Made by a program: the position numbers and the translations under genes
Source of the DNA: UBA10518 sp022837185
Lineage (GTDB): Bacteria; Desulfobacterota; Desulfobulbia; Desulfobulbales; Desulfobulbaceae
Reading direction: 5' to 3'
NCBI GenBank assembly: GCA_034007705.1
Contig: JAVEQK010000007.1
Location: forward strand, 1-64,000
Length of the DNA stretch: 64,000 nt
In this document: one piece after another, positions 34,604 through 43,483 of the stretch
Layout: each line of letters begins with the position of its first letter
Position numbering within the stretch: position 1 is the stretch's first letter
The notes under the pieces: generated by a model
What the model saw: only the letters and a program-made list of their open reading frames with translations
Databases searched by the model: none
What the model was told of the DNA's origin: nothing

Positions 34604-35382
34604 TGACCAGGAACATCCGCCTGCTGATAGCCTATGACGGCACCCATTTCAGCGGCTGGCAGCGGCAGAAAAACGTACCGACCGTTCAGGGGGCCATTGA
34701 GAACTGCCTGGCCGTCATCACGCGGGAACATGTTCACCTGCAGGGCGCGGGAAGAACCGATGCCGGCGTCCACGCCCTGGGGATGACGGCCAATTTCAGG
34801 ACCACAGCCCGCATCCCCTGCCCGGGCCTGCTCAAGGGGCTCAACTCCATGCTCGACCCGGCCATCCGGATTCTGGCGGCCGAGGAGGCTGAAGAGGACT
34901 TCCACAGCCGCCGCAGCGCGACCGGCAAAACCTATCGCTACACAATCTTCACCGGCAGGATCCAGTCACCCCTGGAACGTCTGTATACCGCACATTTTCC
35001 CATGCACCCGAACGCCGAGGCCATCAGGCTGGCCCTTCATCATATCGTGGGGAGCCATGATTTCTCAAGTTTCGAGGGCAGCGGTTCGCGGGACGTCACC
35101 CGGACCATCGGGCGAGGGGCGGTCCGGACTATCTACCGGGCCGAGTTTCTCGCCGGGACCGGTCGGGCCGATATCTGGTTTTTCCGCTTCACCGGAGACG
35201 GTTTTCTCCGCCACATGGTCCGCAACCTCGTCGGCTCGCTGCTGCCGGTGGGACAGGGCAAAATCACCCCCGACGCCTTTGCCGCCCTGCTCGGAAGTCA
35301 GGACCGGCGCCTGGCCGGACCGACCGCCCCCGCGCACGGCCTTGTCCTTGAGCAGGTGTTCTATGAACCCATTGCCAGCTGA
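34603..35382 (+). CDS. truA: tRNA pseudouridine(38-40) synthase
   Basis: TruA forms pseudouridine at tRNA positions 38-40. The 259-residue protein has the catalytic Asp in GAGRTDAGVHALG, an N-terminal LLIAYDGTHFSGWQRQ, and the C-terminal FFRFTGDGFLRHMVRNLVG block. The ATG overlaps the argC stop. maf follows after six bases. Confidence 0.97.
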   Translation: MTRNIRLLIAYDGTHFSGWQRQKNVPTVQGAIENCLAVITREHVHLQGAGRTDAGVHALGMTANFRTTARIPCPGLLKGLNSMLDPAIRILAAEEAEEDFHSRRSATGKTYRYTIFTGRIQSPLERLYTAHFPMHPNAEAIRLALHHIVGSHDFSSFEGSGSRDVTRTIGRGAVRTIYRAEFLAGTGRADIWFFRFTGDGFLRHMVRNLVGSLLPVGQGKITPDAFAALLGSQDRRLAGPTAPAHGLVLEQVFYEPIAS

Positions 35383-35388
35383 CACCCC

Positions 35389-36000
35389 GTGAACAACCCG
35401 CCGCCCTTTTACAGCCTCGAGCCGCTGGTGCTGGCCTCCGCCTCGCCGCGCCGCCGGGAAATGCTGCGCCGGCTCGGCATCGACATTGCCGTGGCTCCCG
35501 TGGAGGTGGACGAAACACCCCGAACCGGCGAAAAGCCTGCTGCTTTCGCCCAGCGCATGGCCATTGCCAAGGCATCGGCCGCGGCCGAAAAAATGCCCGG
35601 CTCCTGGGTGCTCGGCGCCGACACCGTGGTTGCCGTCGGCGGAAAAATTCTCGGCAAGCCCAGGGACCCCGCCGACGCTCTCGCCACCCTGCGGCAGCTT
35701 GCCGGCACCACCCATGTGGTTTTGACCGGGGTCTGTTTTTGTTGTCCTGACCGGGGGCGGCAGGACGCCTGGGAGGAGGTCACCGCCGTCACCTTCATGG
35801 ACACCCCGGAGGACGTCCTGGCAGCGTACATCGCCACGGGTGAACCGCTGGACAAAGCGGGAGCCTATGGCATCCAGGGGATCGGTTCTTTTCTGGTCCG
35901 GGGAATCCGGGGCTCCTGCACCAACGTCATCGGGCTGCCGATGGATTCCGTCGTCCGCTACCTGCTCCGCAACGCAGTCATTGCCGCCCGGCACCCCTAA
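35389..36000 (+). CDS. maf: Maf-like nucleoside triphosphate pyrophosphatase
   Basis: Maf proteins hydrolyse non-canonical or canonical nucleoside triphosphates. The 203-residue protein shows LVLASASPRRREMLRRLG, GADTVVAVGGKILGKP and the C-terminal GAYGIQGIGSFLV. The start codon is GTG, a few bases after the truA stop. The 3' end overlaps the convergent HerA-like gene by four bases. Confidence 0.93.
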   Translation: MNNPPPFYSLEPLVLASASPRRREMLRRLGIDIAVAPVEVDETPRTGEKPAAFAQRMAIAKASAAAEKMPGSWVLGADTVVAVGGKILGKPRDPADALATLRQLAGTTHVVLTGVCFCCPDRGRQDAWEEVTAVTFMDTPEDVLAAYIATGEPLDKAGAYGIQGIGSFLVRGIRGSCTNVIGLPMDSVVRYLLRNAVIAARHP

Positions 36001-38402
36001 GTCAGGACGGAGGCGTCGAGGACCGGCTCCCACTGCAGATACACTTTGACATCGAAAATATCACTGCGCCGCGGCTTGACGGCAAATGATTCCGCCCCGA
36101 AGCCCGCGGGTGAATAGCGGTCGGCCGCTGCGGCAATTTTCCCCTGCAGCTCCTCCGCCAGCCGGGCGATTTCCTCTTCGATGCGCTTCACCTCGTCCTC
36201 CGCCCGGCGGACATCCTCTTTTTCCTTCATCATCCGGCCGGCGCTCCGCACCCCCTGGGCCGACCTGGACGCGGTGGTCACCGACACGGCCTTGCGGCCG
36301 AAGAGAGCGCCGAAAACCGCAACGCCGAAGGACAGGGCGGTATCCATTCCCCTTGCCTTGACATCCCCCTTCTCCATATCCAGCCTTGCATAAGCCTTTT
36401 CCAGGCGATTCTCCAGGGTCCGCTGCTTGGCCTGGTACTGCTGTTCCAGCTTGTGAACTTCTTCCTCTTTTTTCTGCCGCAGAACATCGGCGACCCGGAG
36501 CTGAAACTGACTGTCCGATTCGTCCGGCCGTGATTCCAGCTTCAACGCCGGCACGCGTTTCAGAATCAGCTCTCTGGAACGATAGAGATGATCAGCAAAA
36601 CTCTTCTCCTGGCCCCGCAGGGTCTTCAACCTGGCCAAGGCCGCCGGCAGCGGCTTGAACTGCATTGAGGCGGGGGGCGAGTCGCCGGTCATTTCCCAGT
36701 CCACCGTATTTTCCTCTGACCGGCTCCAGTCGGTCCCGTCCTGCTCGGCGTCGAGGGAAATTTTCACCCGGACCGTATCAACCTGGTTGATCCCCCTTGC
36801 CTGGCTCAGGAACCGGACCGATGCCGTTCCGGCCAGCCAGGGAATGTACTGCAGCCCCTCCACCGGCACCGGCGGGGGAACGAAACGCTGCACCATTGTA
36901 TCGGGCAGGATGGGAGGATGCGGCATCAGATCTCCGCCGGTGCGTATTTCGGACCCGAATCTGACATCCGCGGGCGGCTCCGGAGGCCCGCCCGGGAGGA
37001 GTTCGATCAATTTCCTGATTTCACTCAGGGAGATCGGTCCCTTGAGGTAGGACATGACCCACCTGGTTTCGAAAAGCACGGGCTCGTCAAGATGGGCCGA
37101 CTGCATGAGGAACGTCCTGCCCCGCATGTTTGCCAGCAGCCCGCGGATATTTTCCGGCTTGAACGATCCCGACCCCGCCGCGATGCCGGTCAGCACCTTG
37201 TCCTGGTCCTGCCTGGTCTGAAGGCGCCCGATGAACCAGGTGCCGATATTGGCCAGGCCTTTATAGTCCAGATCAACCGGATTCTGGGTCGCCAGCACGA
37301 TGCCCAGGCCGTAGGCGCGGGCCTGTTTGAGCAGCAGCAGCATCGGCTCCTTGGAAGGCGGGTTGCCGAGGGGGGGGAAATATCCGAAGATTTCATCCAT
37401 GTAGAGGAGGCATCGGAGGCCGTCCGTTCCCTCCTGTCTGCGCATCCAGCCGATCAGGCGGCCCAGCAGCATGGTGACGAAAAACATCCGCTCCGACTCG
37501 CTCAGGTGGGCAATGGAAAATATTGTGATCCGCGGTTTGCCGTCGGCGGTATAAAGCAGGCTGTCGATGCGCAGGGGTTCTCCCTGCACCCAGGCGGTGA
37601 AGGAGGGGCTGGCAAGAATGTTGTTCAACTGCATGGCCAGTTCCATTCTTCTGGCCTGGGGGTAGAAGGTTTCCAGGGGGAAGACGCCGATGTGATCAAA
37701 AGGCGGGCTGACCACCGAACCGATAAGACTCTGCAGATCAAGGCCGGCCCCGGCGCGCCAGGTATGGAGAATGATTGATGAAAGAAGAATGTGCTCCCGG
37801 TTGGTCAGGGGGTCGGCTTCCAGGCCGATGAGGCCGAGAATTGACGATACCGTGGAATGAATGATGCCGGCGGCGGTCGACGTGTCTTCCAGGACTTCGG
37901 GGTCGGGCGCCTCAAGACTGTCCAGGACCGACACGGGCCTGCCCGCGGTGCTGCCCGGGGTGAAGAGGGAAAACTCGGCGCTCGATCTGAGCCGCTCGAT
38001 GCGCTCCCTGTCCTGGTCCCAGGAACGGATGCCTTTATCCCAGGTTTCCGCCGTTTTCCGAGCCAGCTCGTCGAGGGTCATCCCCTTTTGTTCCGCCGCC
38101 GACCGTTCCAACCAGGGCTTGAAATCCTCCGGCCGCATCTCCGGAAACGTCAACAGCAGGTTGGCCATGTCCCCTTTCGGATCGATGACCAGGGCGGGAA
38201 TCCTGTCCATGGCGGCCTCCTCCAGCAGGCCGATGCCGAGCCCGGTCTTGCCGCTCCCCGTCATGCCGAGTATGGCTGCATGGGTGGTCAGGTGCTTATT
38301 CTTATAGACAAATGGCACCGGGGATGTTTCACCGGTGGCGGGATCGACCTCCCGGCCCAGGTAGAATAGATCCAGTTTTTCAAATTTTGCTGATCCGGTC
38401 AT
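35997..38402 (-). CDS. HerA/DUF87-like ATPase with coiled-coil C-terminal part
   Basis: The 801-residue protein has a HerA/FtsK-type ATPase in its N-terminal half: Walker A GMTGSGKTG (residues 46-54), ALVIDPKGDMANLL, and a later LLYMDEIFGYFPP with ATQNPVDLDYKG. HerA-type ATPases translocate DNA or load partners. After about residue 500 come a less conserved part and a Lys/Glu-rich coiled coil (KKEEEVHKLEQQYQAKQRTL onward). The ATG follows GGAGGGAAC; the 26 codons open upstream are not supported. It is divergent from the primase-helicase gene, whose start is 101 bases away, and convergent with maf. The real task is unknown. Confidence 0.85.
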   Translation of the reverse strand: MTGSAKFEKLDLFYLGREVDPATGETSPVPFVYKNKHLTTHAAILGMTGSGKTGLGIGLLEEAAMDRIPALVIDPKGDMANLLLTFPEMRPEDFKPWLERSAAEQKGMTLDELARKTAETWDKGIRSWDQDRERIERLRSSAEFSLFTPGSTAGRPVSVLDSLEAPDPEVLEDTSTAAGIIHSTVSSILGLIGLEADPLTNREHILLSSIILHTWRAGAGLDLQSLIGSVVSPPFDHIGVFPLETFYPQARRMELAMQLNNILASPSFTAWVQGEPLRIDSLLYTADGKPRITIFSIAHLSESERMFFVTMLLGRLIGWMRRQEGTDGLRCLLYMDEIFGYFPPLGNPPSKEPMLLLLKQARAYGLGIVLATQNPVDLDYKGLANIGTWFIGRLQTRQDQDKVLTGIAAGSGSFKPENIRGLLANMRGRTFLMQSAHLDEPVLFETRWVMSYLKGPISLSEIRKLIELLPGGPPEPPADVRFGSEIRTGGDLMPHPPILPDTMVQRFVPPPVPVEGLQYIPWLAGTASVRFLSQARGINQVDTVRVKISLDAEQDGTDWSRSEENTVDWEMTGDSPPASMQFKPLPAALARLKTLRGQEKSFADHLYRSRELILKRVPALKLESRPDESDSQFQLRVADVLRQKKEEEVHKLEQQYQAKQRTLENRLEKAYARLDMEKGDVKARGMDTALSFGVAVFGALFGRKAVSVTTASRSAQGVRSAGRMMKEKEDVRRAEDEVKRIEEEIARLAEELQGKIAAAADRYSPAGFGAESFAVKPRRSDIFDVKVYLQWEPVLDASVLT

Positions 38403-38429
38403 GTTCCCTCCGTCGGCCGCAGTAATTTT

Positions 38430-38462
38430 ATTGAATAGACACCCTGTTTCTGATTGAATAGA
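38430..38462. repeat. Direct repeat ATTGAATAGA in the divergent promoter region
   Basis: Two exact copies of ATTGAATAGA (38430-38439 and 38453-38462) lie 23 bases apart, about two helical turns, between the divergent HerA-like and primase-helicase genes. The spacing and location fit an operator, but the match could be chance. No convincing -10/-35 pair was found. Confidence 0.4.
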
Positions 38463-38503
38463 TGAATCAGGACAGATCATGCCCAGGGAGCAGAGCTACA
38501 CCC

Positions 38504-40306
38504 ATGAAACACGTCGATGCCATAGCCGAATTCTACCATACCCAGTTACCAGACGCCGAGTTGAAAAACAACATCCTTCAGGCGCCCTGCCCTTTTTGCG
38601 CCGCTCAGGCCGCTGGAGGACCCGGACGGCTTGTGGTCGTCCTCAACCCGCAGAGTTTTTTCCACGGCTATTTCCGCTGCCTGAACCGCTGTGTGCCCGG
38701 CGGCTTTCCCCTCCATTTCGCCAGACTCAGGGCGTTGAACATGATGACGGTCCCGGGGTACGACCCGGACCGGGAGTACGATTCAGCAAGACTGGAATTT
38801 CCGGTCAAGAACATCAACGGCGACATCCGGAACTTCACGAGCCGGATGACCGACGAACAGTACGATGCCTTCCAGCGCTTCGGCGTATCCCGGGAAGTTC
38901 TTGCCGAAATGCAAATCGGCTACAACGGCCGCTACCTCGTCTACCCCTACATCGAGGATGACGGCAACTGCTATGTTGCCCGCTGCATCCATCCCGACCG
39001 GCCCGAAGACACCTTCTGGTTCGGGGATGAGCAGTTCGCCGCCGGCCGGAACATGGTATTCAACCGCGGGGAGATCGACCGGTGCGAAAACGGCACCCTG
39101 ATCATCGTTGAAAATGAAAACAATCTCCTGACCCTCAAACAACTCGGTCTGCCCGGCATCGCCGTCCCCTCGGCTTCGAGCCTCGAGCAGCTCGAGGCCG
39201 CCGCCCTGCAGTGGCTGAACACCGTATTCCTGTGGATCGACCACAGCAGCGACTCCGAAAGGGCGGCGCGGATTCTGGCGACAAATCTGGGGTTCAAGGC
39301 ACGGCTGGTCCGCTGGCCGGCGCATACGGAAAAAAATTACTCGCTGGTTCAGCTGGCCGTTGATCAGCAAAAAAACTTTCAGGCCACAGCCTTCCGACTG
39401 ATCAACGAAGCCAGGGCCTTTTCCCCCTTTTCGTCGGCGGAAAAGGAATTCATCCAGTTTCACGACCGGCTGGCTCATCAATCGGGCGAGGGATACCGGA
39501 CCATGCTGTCGGGTTTTTCGCTCCTGGACGAGGCCCTTGACGGCATCCACGGCATAAACATTCTCGGCGGCACGCCCAAGAGCGGCAAATCCTGTTTCTT
39601 CATCCAGGTGGCAACCGAAATGGCCCGGCGCAAAATCCCGGTCATCTATTATGATTTTGAAAACGGCCGCCAGAAAATCTACCAGCGGACCCTGTGCCGC
39701 CTCGCCCGCCTTTCCGCCGAGCAGATCCAGCGGAATATGCTGACTGCCGAAGAAATACAACGACTGCAGGCCGCCAAGGAGGAATTGCGGCTCATGCTCC
39801 CCTGGTTCAAGGTCGTCACCGACCGCAAACTGACCCCGCAGCTCATGCGCCGCCATATCGACTTTCTCCGGCACGAAACCAAGAACCACTATACCCTTGT
39901 CGTTATCGACAGCCTCCACAAGCTGCCCTTCAAGGATTTTTCGGAGCGAAGGACCGGCATCGATGCCTGGCTCCGGCAGCTTGAGGCCATCCGCGACGAA
40001 CTGAACGTCTCCTTCCTGGTCATTTCGGAGCTGTCCCGGGGCAAAGACGACATGTATGATCTGCAGCCCCACCTCGGCTCTTTCAAGGGCACGGGAGATA
40101 TCGAGTATTCAGCGGACAACGCCATGGTCCTGGTCCCGGCCTGGGACCCCTTCGACTCCAACCCGCTCGACCGGCGGTTCAACAGCCTCTGGCTGGTGGC
40201 CAGCCGGGAAAACAGCCCCGGCAAAATCGCCGATTACCGGCTTGATTATCCCTACTGGGGGTTTGAAGAAAAAAGAGAGGTTGAAAGCATCTCCCGGACG
40301 GTATAG
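38504..40306 (+). CDS. Twinkle/T7 gp4-like primase-helicase protein
   Basis: The 600-residue protein joins three parts. An N-terminal CHC2-type zinc ribbon has C29, C32, C59 and C63 (CPFC ... CLNRC). A Toprim-like part spans residues about 198-270: VENE keeps the Glu, but the DxD motif is eroded (IDHSSD). A C-terminal RecA/DnaB-type helicase has GGTPKSGKS (355-363), YDFENGRQ as the catalytic Glu region, LVVIDSLHKL (465-474), and FKGTGDIEYSADNAMVL as the H4-like motif. Such fusions are typical of phages and organelles. Here the neighbours are housekeeping genes and composition is normal. Start choice is uncertain; an in-frame ATG at 38462 exists. Function is unproven. Confidence 0.8.
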   Translation: MKHVDAIAEFYHTQLPDAELKNNILQAPCPFCAAQAAGGPGRLVVVLNPQSFFHGYFRCLNRCVPGGFPLHFARLRALNMMTVPGYDPDREYDSARLEFPVKNINGDIRNFTSRMTDEQYDAFQRFGVSREVLAEMQIGYNGRYLVYPYIEDDGNCYVARCIHPDRPEDTFWFGDEQFAAGRNMVFNRGEIDRCENGTLIIVENENNLLTLKQLGLPGIAVPSASSLEQLEAAALQWLNTVFLWIDHSSDSERAARILATNLGFKARLVRWPAHTEKNYSLVQLAVDQQKNFQATAFRLINEARAFSPFSSAEKEFIQFHDRLAHQSGEGYRTMLSGFSLLDEALDGIHGINILGGTPKSGKSCFFIQVATEMARRKIPVIYYDFENGRQKIYQRTLCRLARLSAEQIQRNMLTAEEIQRLQAAKEELRLMLPWFKVVTDRKLTPQLMRRHIDFLRHETKNHYTLVVIDSLHKLPFKDFSERRTGIDAWLRQLEAIRDELNVSFLVISELSRGKDDMYDLQPHLGSFKGTGDIEYSADNAMVLVPAWDPFDSNPLDRRFNSLWLVASRENSPGKIADYRLDYPYWGFEEKREVESISRTV

Positions 40307-40379
40307 TATGAAAGTTTCTACTTGTGCCGGGCGTTGTCGAAGAAAAGCCCCGCCTGCAAAACCTTAATGCGAGTGCCGT

Positions 40380-40628
40380 ATGGCCAAAAAAACCTTTGAA
40401 AGCGCTCTCAGCCGGCTGGAACAGATAACCACGGAACTTGAAGAAGGCAGGCCCAGCCTGGAGCAGAGCCTGAAAAAATTCGACGAGGGGATGGAGCTGG
40501 TCAAGTTCTGCAATCGCAAGCTGGAGGAAGCGCGGAAAAAAGTGAACCTGCTGCTCAAACAGGATTCCACCCTGACGACCGTCGCCTTCGACGAGGGAGA
40601 GAATGGAAACCAAGACTTACCTGAATGA
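40380..40628 (+). CDS. xseB: Exodeoxyribonuclease VII small subunit
   Basis: XseB is the small subunit of exonuclease VII, which degrades single-stranded DNA. The 82-residue protein has the family block FESALSRLEQITTELEEGRPSLEQSLKKFDEG (quoted in part: LEQITTELEEG, SLEQSLKKF). Its 3' end overlaps ispA by 26 bases. The xseB-ispA-dxs order is widespread. The large subunit XseA is not in the window. Confidence 0.95.
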   Translation: MAKKTFESALSRLEQITTELEEGRPSLEQSLKKFDEGMELVKFCNRKLEEARKKVNLLLKQDSTLTTVAFDEGENGNQDLPE

Positions 40629-41499
40629 GCAGAAGGAAAGAGTCGAGGAGGCGCTGTCCAGGTACATGCTCAAGGTTGGCGGGGAATTCGCCGATCACAT
40701 CGATACCCTGCGCTACAGCCTTTTTGCCGGGGGAAAACGAATCAGACCCATTCTCTGTCTTGCCGGGGCCCGTCTGATCTCCGGCACCGCGGACAATGAC
40801 GAGGCTGTTCTTCCCATTGCCTGCGCCCTGGAGTGCCTCCACACCTACTCGCTGATTCACGATGATCTGCCGGCCATGGACGATGACGCCCTGCGCCGCG
40901 GCAAGCCGACAAACCATGTCGTTTACGGAGAGGCCGCCGCCATCCTTGCCGGCGACGCCCTGCAGTGCTTCGCCTTCGACCTCCTGAGCAACTCCGACCA
41001 TATCAGAATTCCGCCGCAGGCAATGCTGGAAATAATATCCGTCGTTTCCAGGGCCGCCGGCCCCCTGGGCATGGTCGGAGGCCAGTATCTCGATGTGGTC
41101 CACGAAGGCCGGGAGATCTCCTACGACCTGCTGCGGACCATTCACCGCAGCAAAACCGGGAAACTCATCACGGCCTCGGTCCTGGCCGGCGGCATTGCCG
41201 GGGGGGCCGACCAACGGCAGAAAAAAAACCTGACCGAATTCGGCAATGCCATAGGTCTGGCCTTCCAGATCGTCGACGATATTCTCAACGTCGAATCGAC
41301 CACCGAAGCGCTTGGCAAAGCCGCCGGGAGCGACAGCGCGCGCGGCAAGGCCACCTATCCCGCGTTCTTCGGCCTCGAGCAGTCAAAAAAAATGGCGGCG
41401 GACGCCGTTGATTCGGCTGTCCGGTCCCTCAATGGCTTTGGCGACGATGCCGCGCCGCTCAGAGCGCTTGCACAGTACATCCTCACACGGACAAAATAG
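40603..41499 (+). CDS. ispA: Polyprenyl (farnesyl/geranyl) diphosphate synthase
   Basis: IspA condenses isoprenyl units. The 298-residue protein shows the first Asp-rich motif DDLPAMDDD, the preceding GGKRIRPILCL, and the second motif region FQIVDDILN. The short-chain (FPP or GPP) type is inferred from length and context: the next gene is dxs and the previous xseB. Confidence 0.95.
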   Translation: METKTYLNEQKERVEEALSRYMLKVGGEFADHIDTLRYSLFAGGKRIRPILCLAGARLISGTADNDEAVLPIACALECLHTYSLIHDDLPAMDDDALRRGKPTNHVVYGEAAAILAGDALQCFAFDLLSNSDHIRIPPQAMLEIISVVSRAAGPLGMVGGQYLDVVHEGREISYDLLRTIHRSKTGKLITASVLAGGIAGGADQRQKKNLTEFGNAIGLAFQIVDDILNVESTTEALGKAAGSDSARGKATYPAFFGLEQSKKMAADAVDSAVRSLNGFGDDAAPLRALAQYILTRTK

Positions 41500-41500
41500 C

Positions 41501-43408
41501 ATGCTCATGATCAACTCCGTCCAGGACCGGCAAGCCCAGTTGCTCGATACCATCAATTCACCGGTCGACCTGCGGCGCCTCGAACCCGAAGTCCTGGATC
41601 AACTGGCCGCTGAAATCAGGAACAAAATCATTCAGACGGTTGCCGTGACCGGCGGCCACCTTGCTCCGAGCCTGGGCGTGGTCGAGCTGACCATCGCCCT
41701 CCACTATGTCTTCGACACGCCGAACGACAAACTGATCTGGGACGTGGGCCATCAGACCTATACCCACAAGCTCCTGACCGGCAGGCGCGACAAGTTTCAT
41801 ACCCTCCGGCAGTACAAGGGGATCAGCGGCTTCCCCAAACGTTCGGAAAGCCCGTATGACGTGGTGGAAACCGGCCACAGCTCAACCTCCATCTCCTACG
41901 GACTGGGCATGAGCGCGGCCAAATGCCTGAAAAAGGACAAGGGACGGGTCATCACCGTCATCGGCGACGGCTCCATGACCGCCGGCCTGGCTTTCGAAGG
42001 ACTCAATCATGCCGGCCATCTCGACAAAAACCTGATTGTCATCCTCAATGACAATGAGATGTCGATTTCCCCGAATGTCGGCGCCATGTCCAGCTTTCTC
42101 AGCCGAAAGCTGACCGGCAAGACAATGAGCGGCCTGCGCCGTCACGTCGAGGAACGGCTGAAATCCCTGTCCTCGGTGGGGGAAAATATTCTCACCGTCC
42201 TGCGCAAAAGCGAGGAAAGCCTCAAGGGCTTTTTCACCCCGGGCATGCTCTTCGAAGCGCTCAAGTTTAAATATATCGGCCCCATTCCCGGCCATCAGCT
42301 GGAATCATTGATCGAAACCCTGCAAAACGTCCGCGACAACCCCATGGGGCCGGTCCTTGTCCACGTGTTGACCACCAAGGGCAAGGGCTATGAACCGGCG
42401 GAAAAAAATCCGGGGGACTATCACGGGGTCGGTCCCTTTGACATCGCCACCGGCAAACCCCTGGCCGCCGACGGCCCGGTTACCTATACCGGGGTTTTCG
42501 GCCGGACCATGTGCCGGCTGGGCCGGGAAAACGACCGTTTGATCGCCATAACGGCCGCCATGCCGGCTGGCACGGGCCTGGCCCCGTTCAGCCGGGAATT
42601 TCCCGACCGCTTTTTCGATGTCGGCATTGCCGAACAGCACGCCGTCACCTTTGCCGCCGGGCAGGCGATGGAAGGAATGCGACCCGTGGTCGCCATCTAC
42701 TCAACCTTCATGCAAAGGGCGCTGGACCAGGTCATTCATGATGTCTGCCTGCCCGGCCTGCCGGTTACCTTTGCGCTGGACCGGGGCGGGGTGGTGGGAG
42801 ATGACGGGCCGACCCATCACGGGGTCTTTGATCTGTCCTTCCTGCGCTTTATTCCCAACCTGGTCGTGATGGCGCCCAAAGACGAAAACGAACTGCAGCA
42901 TATGCTCCATACCGCCGTCTACCATACCGGCCCCATCGCCCTCCGTTATCCGCGGGGCGCCGGGGAAGGGGTGCAGCTGGACAAAGAGCTGAAAAAGCTG
43001 GCCATCGGCAAGGGGGAACTTCTGCGGGAAGGAAGGGACGTGCTGCTGCTGCCGGTGGGCAACAGGGTCTATCCCGCTCTGGCCGCCGCCGAGGGACTCA
43101 TGAAGCTGGGCATCGAGGCCGCCGTCATCAACCCCCGTTTCGTCAAGCCCCTGGATAATGAATTGATCGGTTTCTGGGCGGAAAAAACCGGGCGGATCGT
43201 CACCATTGAAGACAATGTCAAGAAAGGGGGATTCGGCAGCGCCGTGCTGCAGATGCTCAGCGAACTCCATCTCCGGGTGCCGGTGCGCCTGCTCGGCTAC
43301 GGCAATACATTCATCGAGCATGCCCCCCAGAACATCCTGTGGAAGAACAACGGCATCGATGTGTCGGGAATTATCAAGGGAACCCTTGAAGTAATGAAGC
43401 AGGAGTAA
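41501..43408 (+). CDS. dxs: 1-deoxy-D-xylulose-5-phosphate synthase
   Basis: Dxs makes 1-deoxyxylulose 5-phosphate from pyruvate and glyceraldehyde 3-phosphate, the first MEP-pathway step and a thiamine precursor. The 635-residue protein has the ThDP-binding GDGSMTAGLAFEGLNHAG, TTKGKGYEPAE, and the C-terminal transketolase GIAEQHAVTFAAG block. The start is one of two close ATGs (41501 or 41507). With ispE at 60296 and ispA here, it forms part of isoprenoid synthesis. Confidence 0.97.
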   Translation: MLMINSVQDRQAQLLDTINSPVDLRRLEPEVLDQLAAEIRNKIIQTVAVTGGHLAPSLGVVELTIALHYVFDTPNDKLIWDVGHQTYTHKLLTGRRDKFHTLRQYKGISGFPKRSESPYDVVETGHSSTSISYGLGMSAAKCLKKDKGRVITVIGDGSMTAGLAFEGLNHAGHLDKNLIVILNDNEMSISPNVGAMSSFLSRKLTGKTMSGLRRHVEERLKSLSSVGENILTVLRKSEESLKGFFTPGMLFEALKFKYIGPIPGHQLESLIETLQNVRDNPMGPVLVHVLTTKGKGYEPAEKNPGDYHGVGPFDIATGKPLAADGPVTYTGVFGRTMCRLGRENDRLIAITAAMPAGTGLAPFSREFPDRFFDVGIAEQHAVTFAAGQAMEGMRPVVAIYSTFMQRALDQVIHDVCLPGLPVTFALDRGGVVGDDGPTHHGVFDLSFLRFIPNLVVMAPKDENELQHMLHTAVYHTGPIALRYPRGAGEGVQLDKELKKLAIGKGELLREGRDVLLLPVGNRVYPALAAAEGLMKLGIEAAVINPRFVKPLDNELIGFWAEKTGRIVTIEDNVKKGGFGSAVLQMLSELHLRVPVRLLGYGNTFIEHAPQNILWKNNGIDVSGIIKGTLEVMKQE

Positions 43409-43427
43409 AAAAAACGGAAACGGCACA

Positions 43428-43461
43428 GGGTTCAGCGTTTACGATGCAAAGCACTGAACCC
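43428..43461 (-). repeat. Inverted repeat after the epimerase gene
   Basis: GGGTTCAG (43428-43435) pairs with CTGAACCC (43454-43461). On the minus strand an eight-T run follows 13 bases after the stem (43414-43407), so it may end the epimerase transcript weakly. The flank has an AACCCTCCACCTTTAACCC-like low-complexity string (43461-43483). A dispersed intergenic repeat is possible. Confidence 0.35.
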
Positions 43462-43483
43462 CCAACCCTCCACCTTTAACCCT

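Noticed and set aside
38504..40306. Prophage or plasmid replication module
   Set aside because: No integrase, capsid, tail, terminase or attachment site lies near, and both flanks are housekeeping genes; the fusion is treated as chromosomal.
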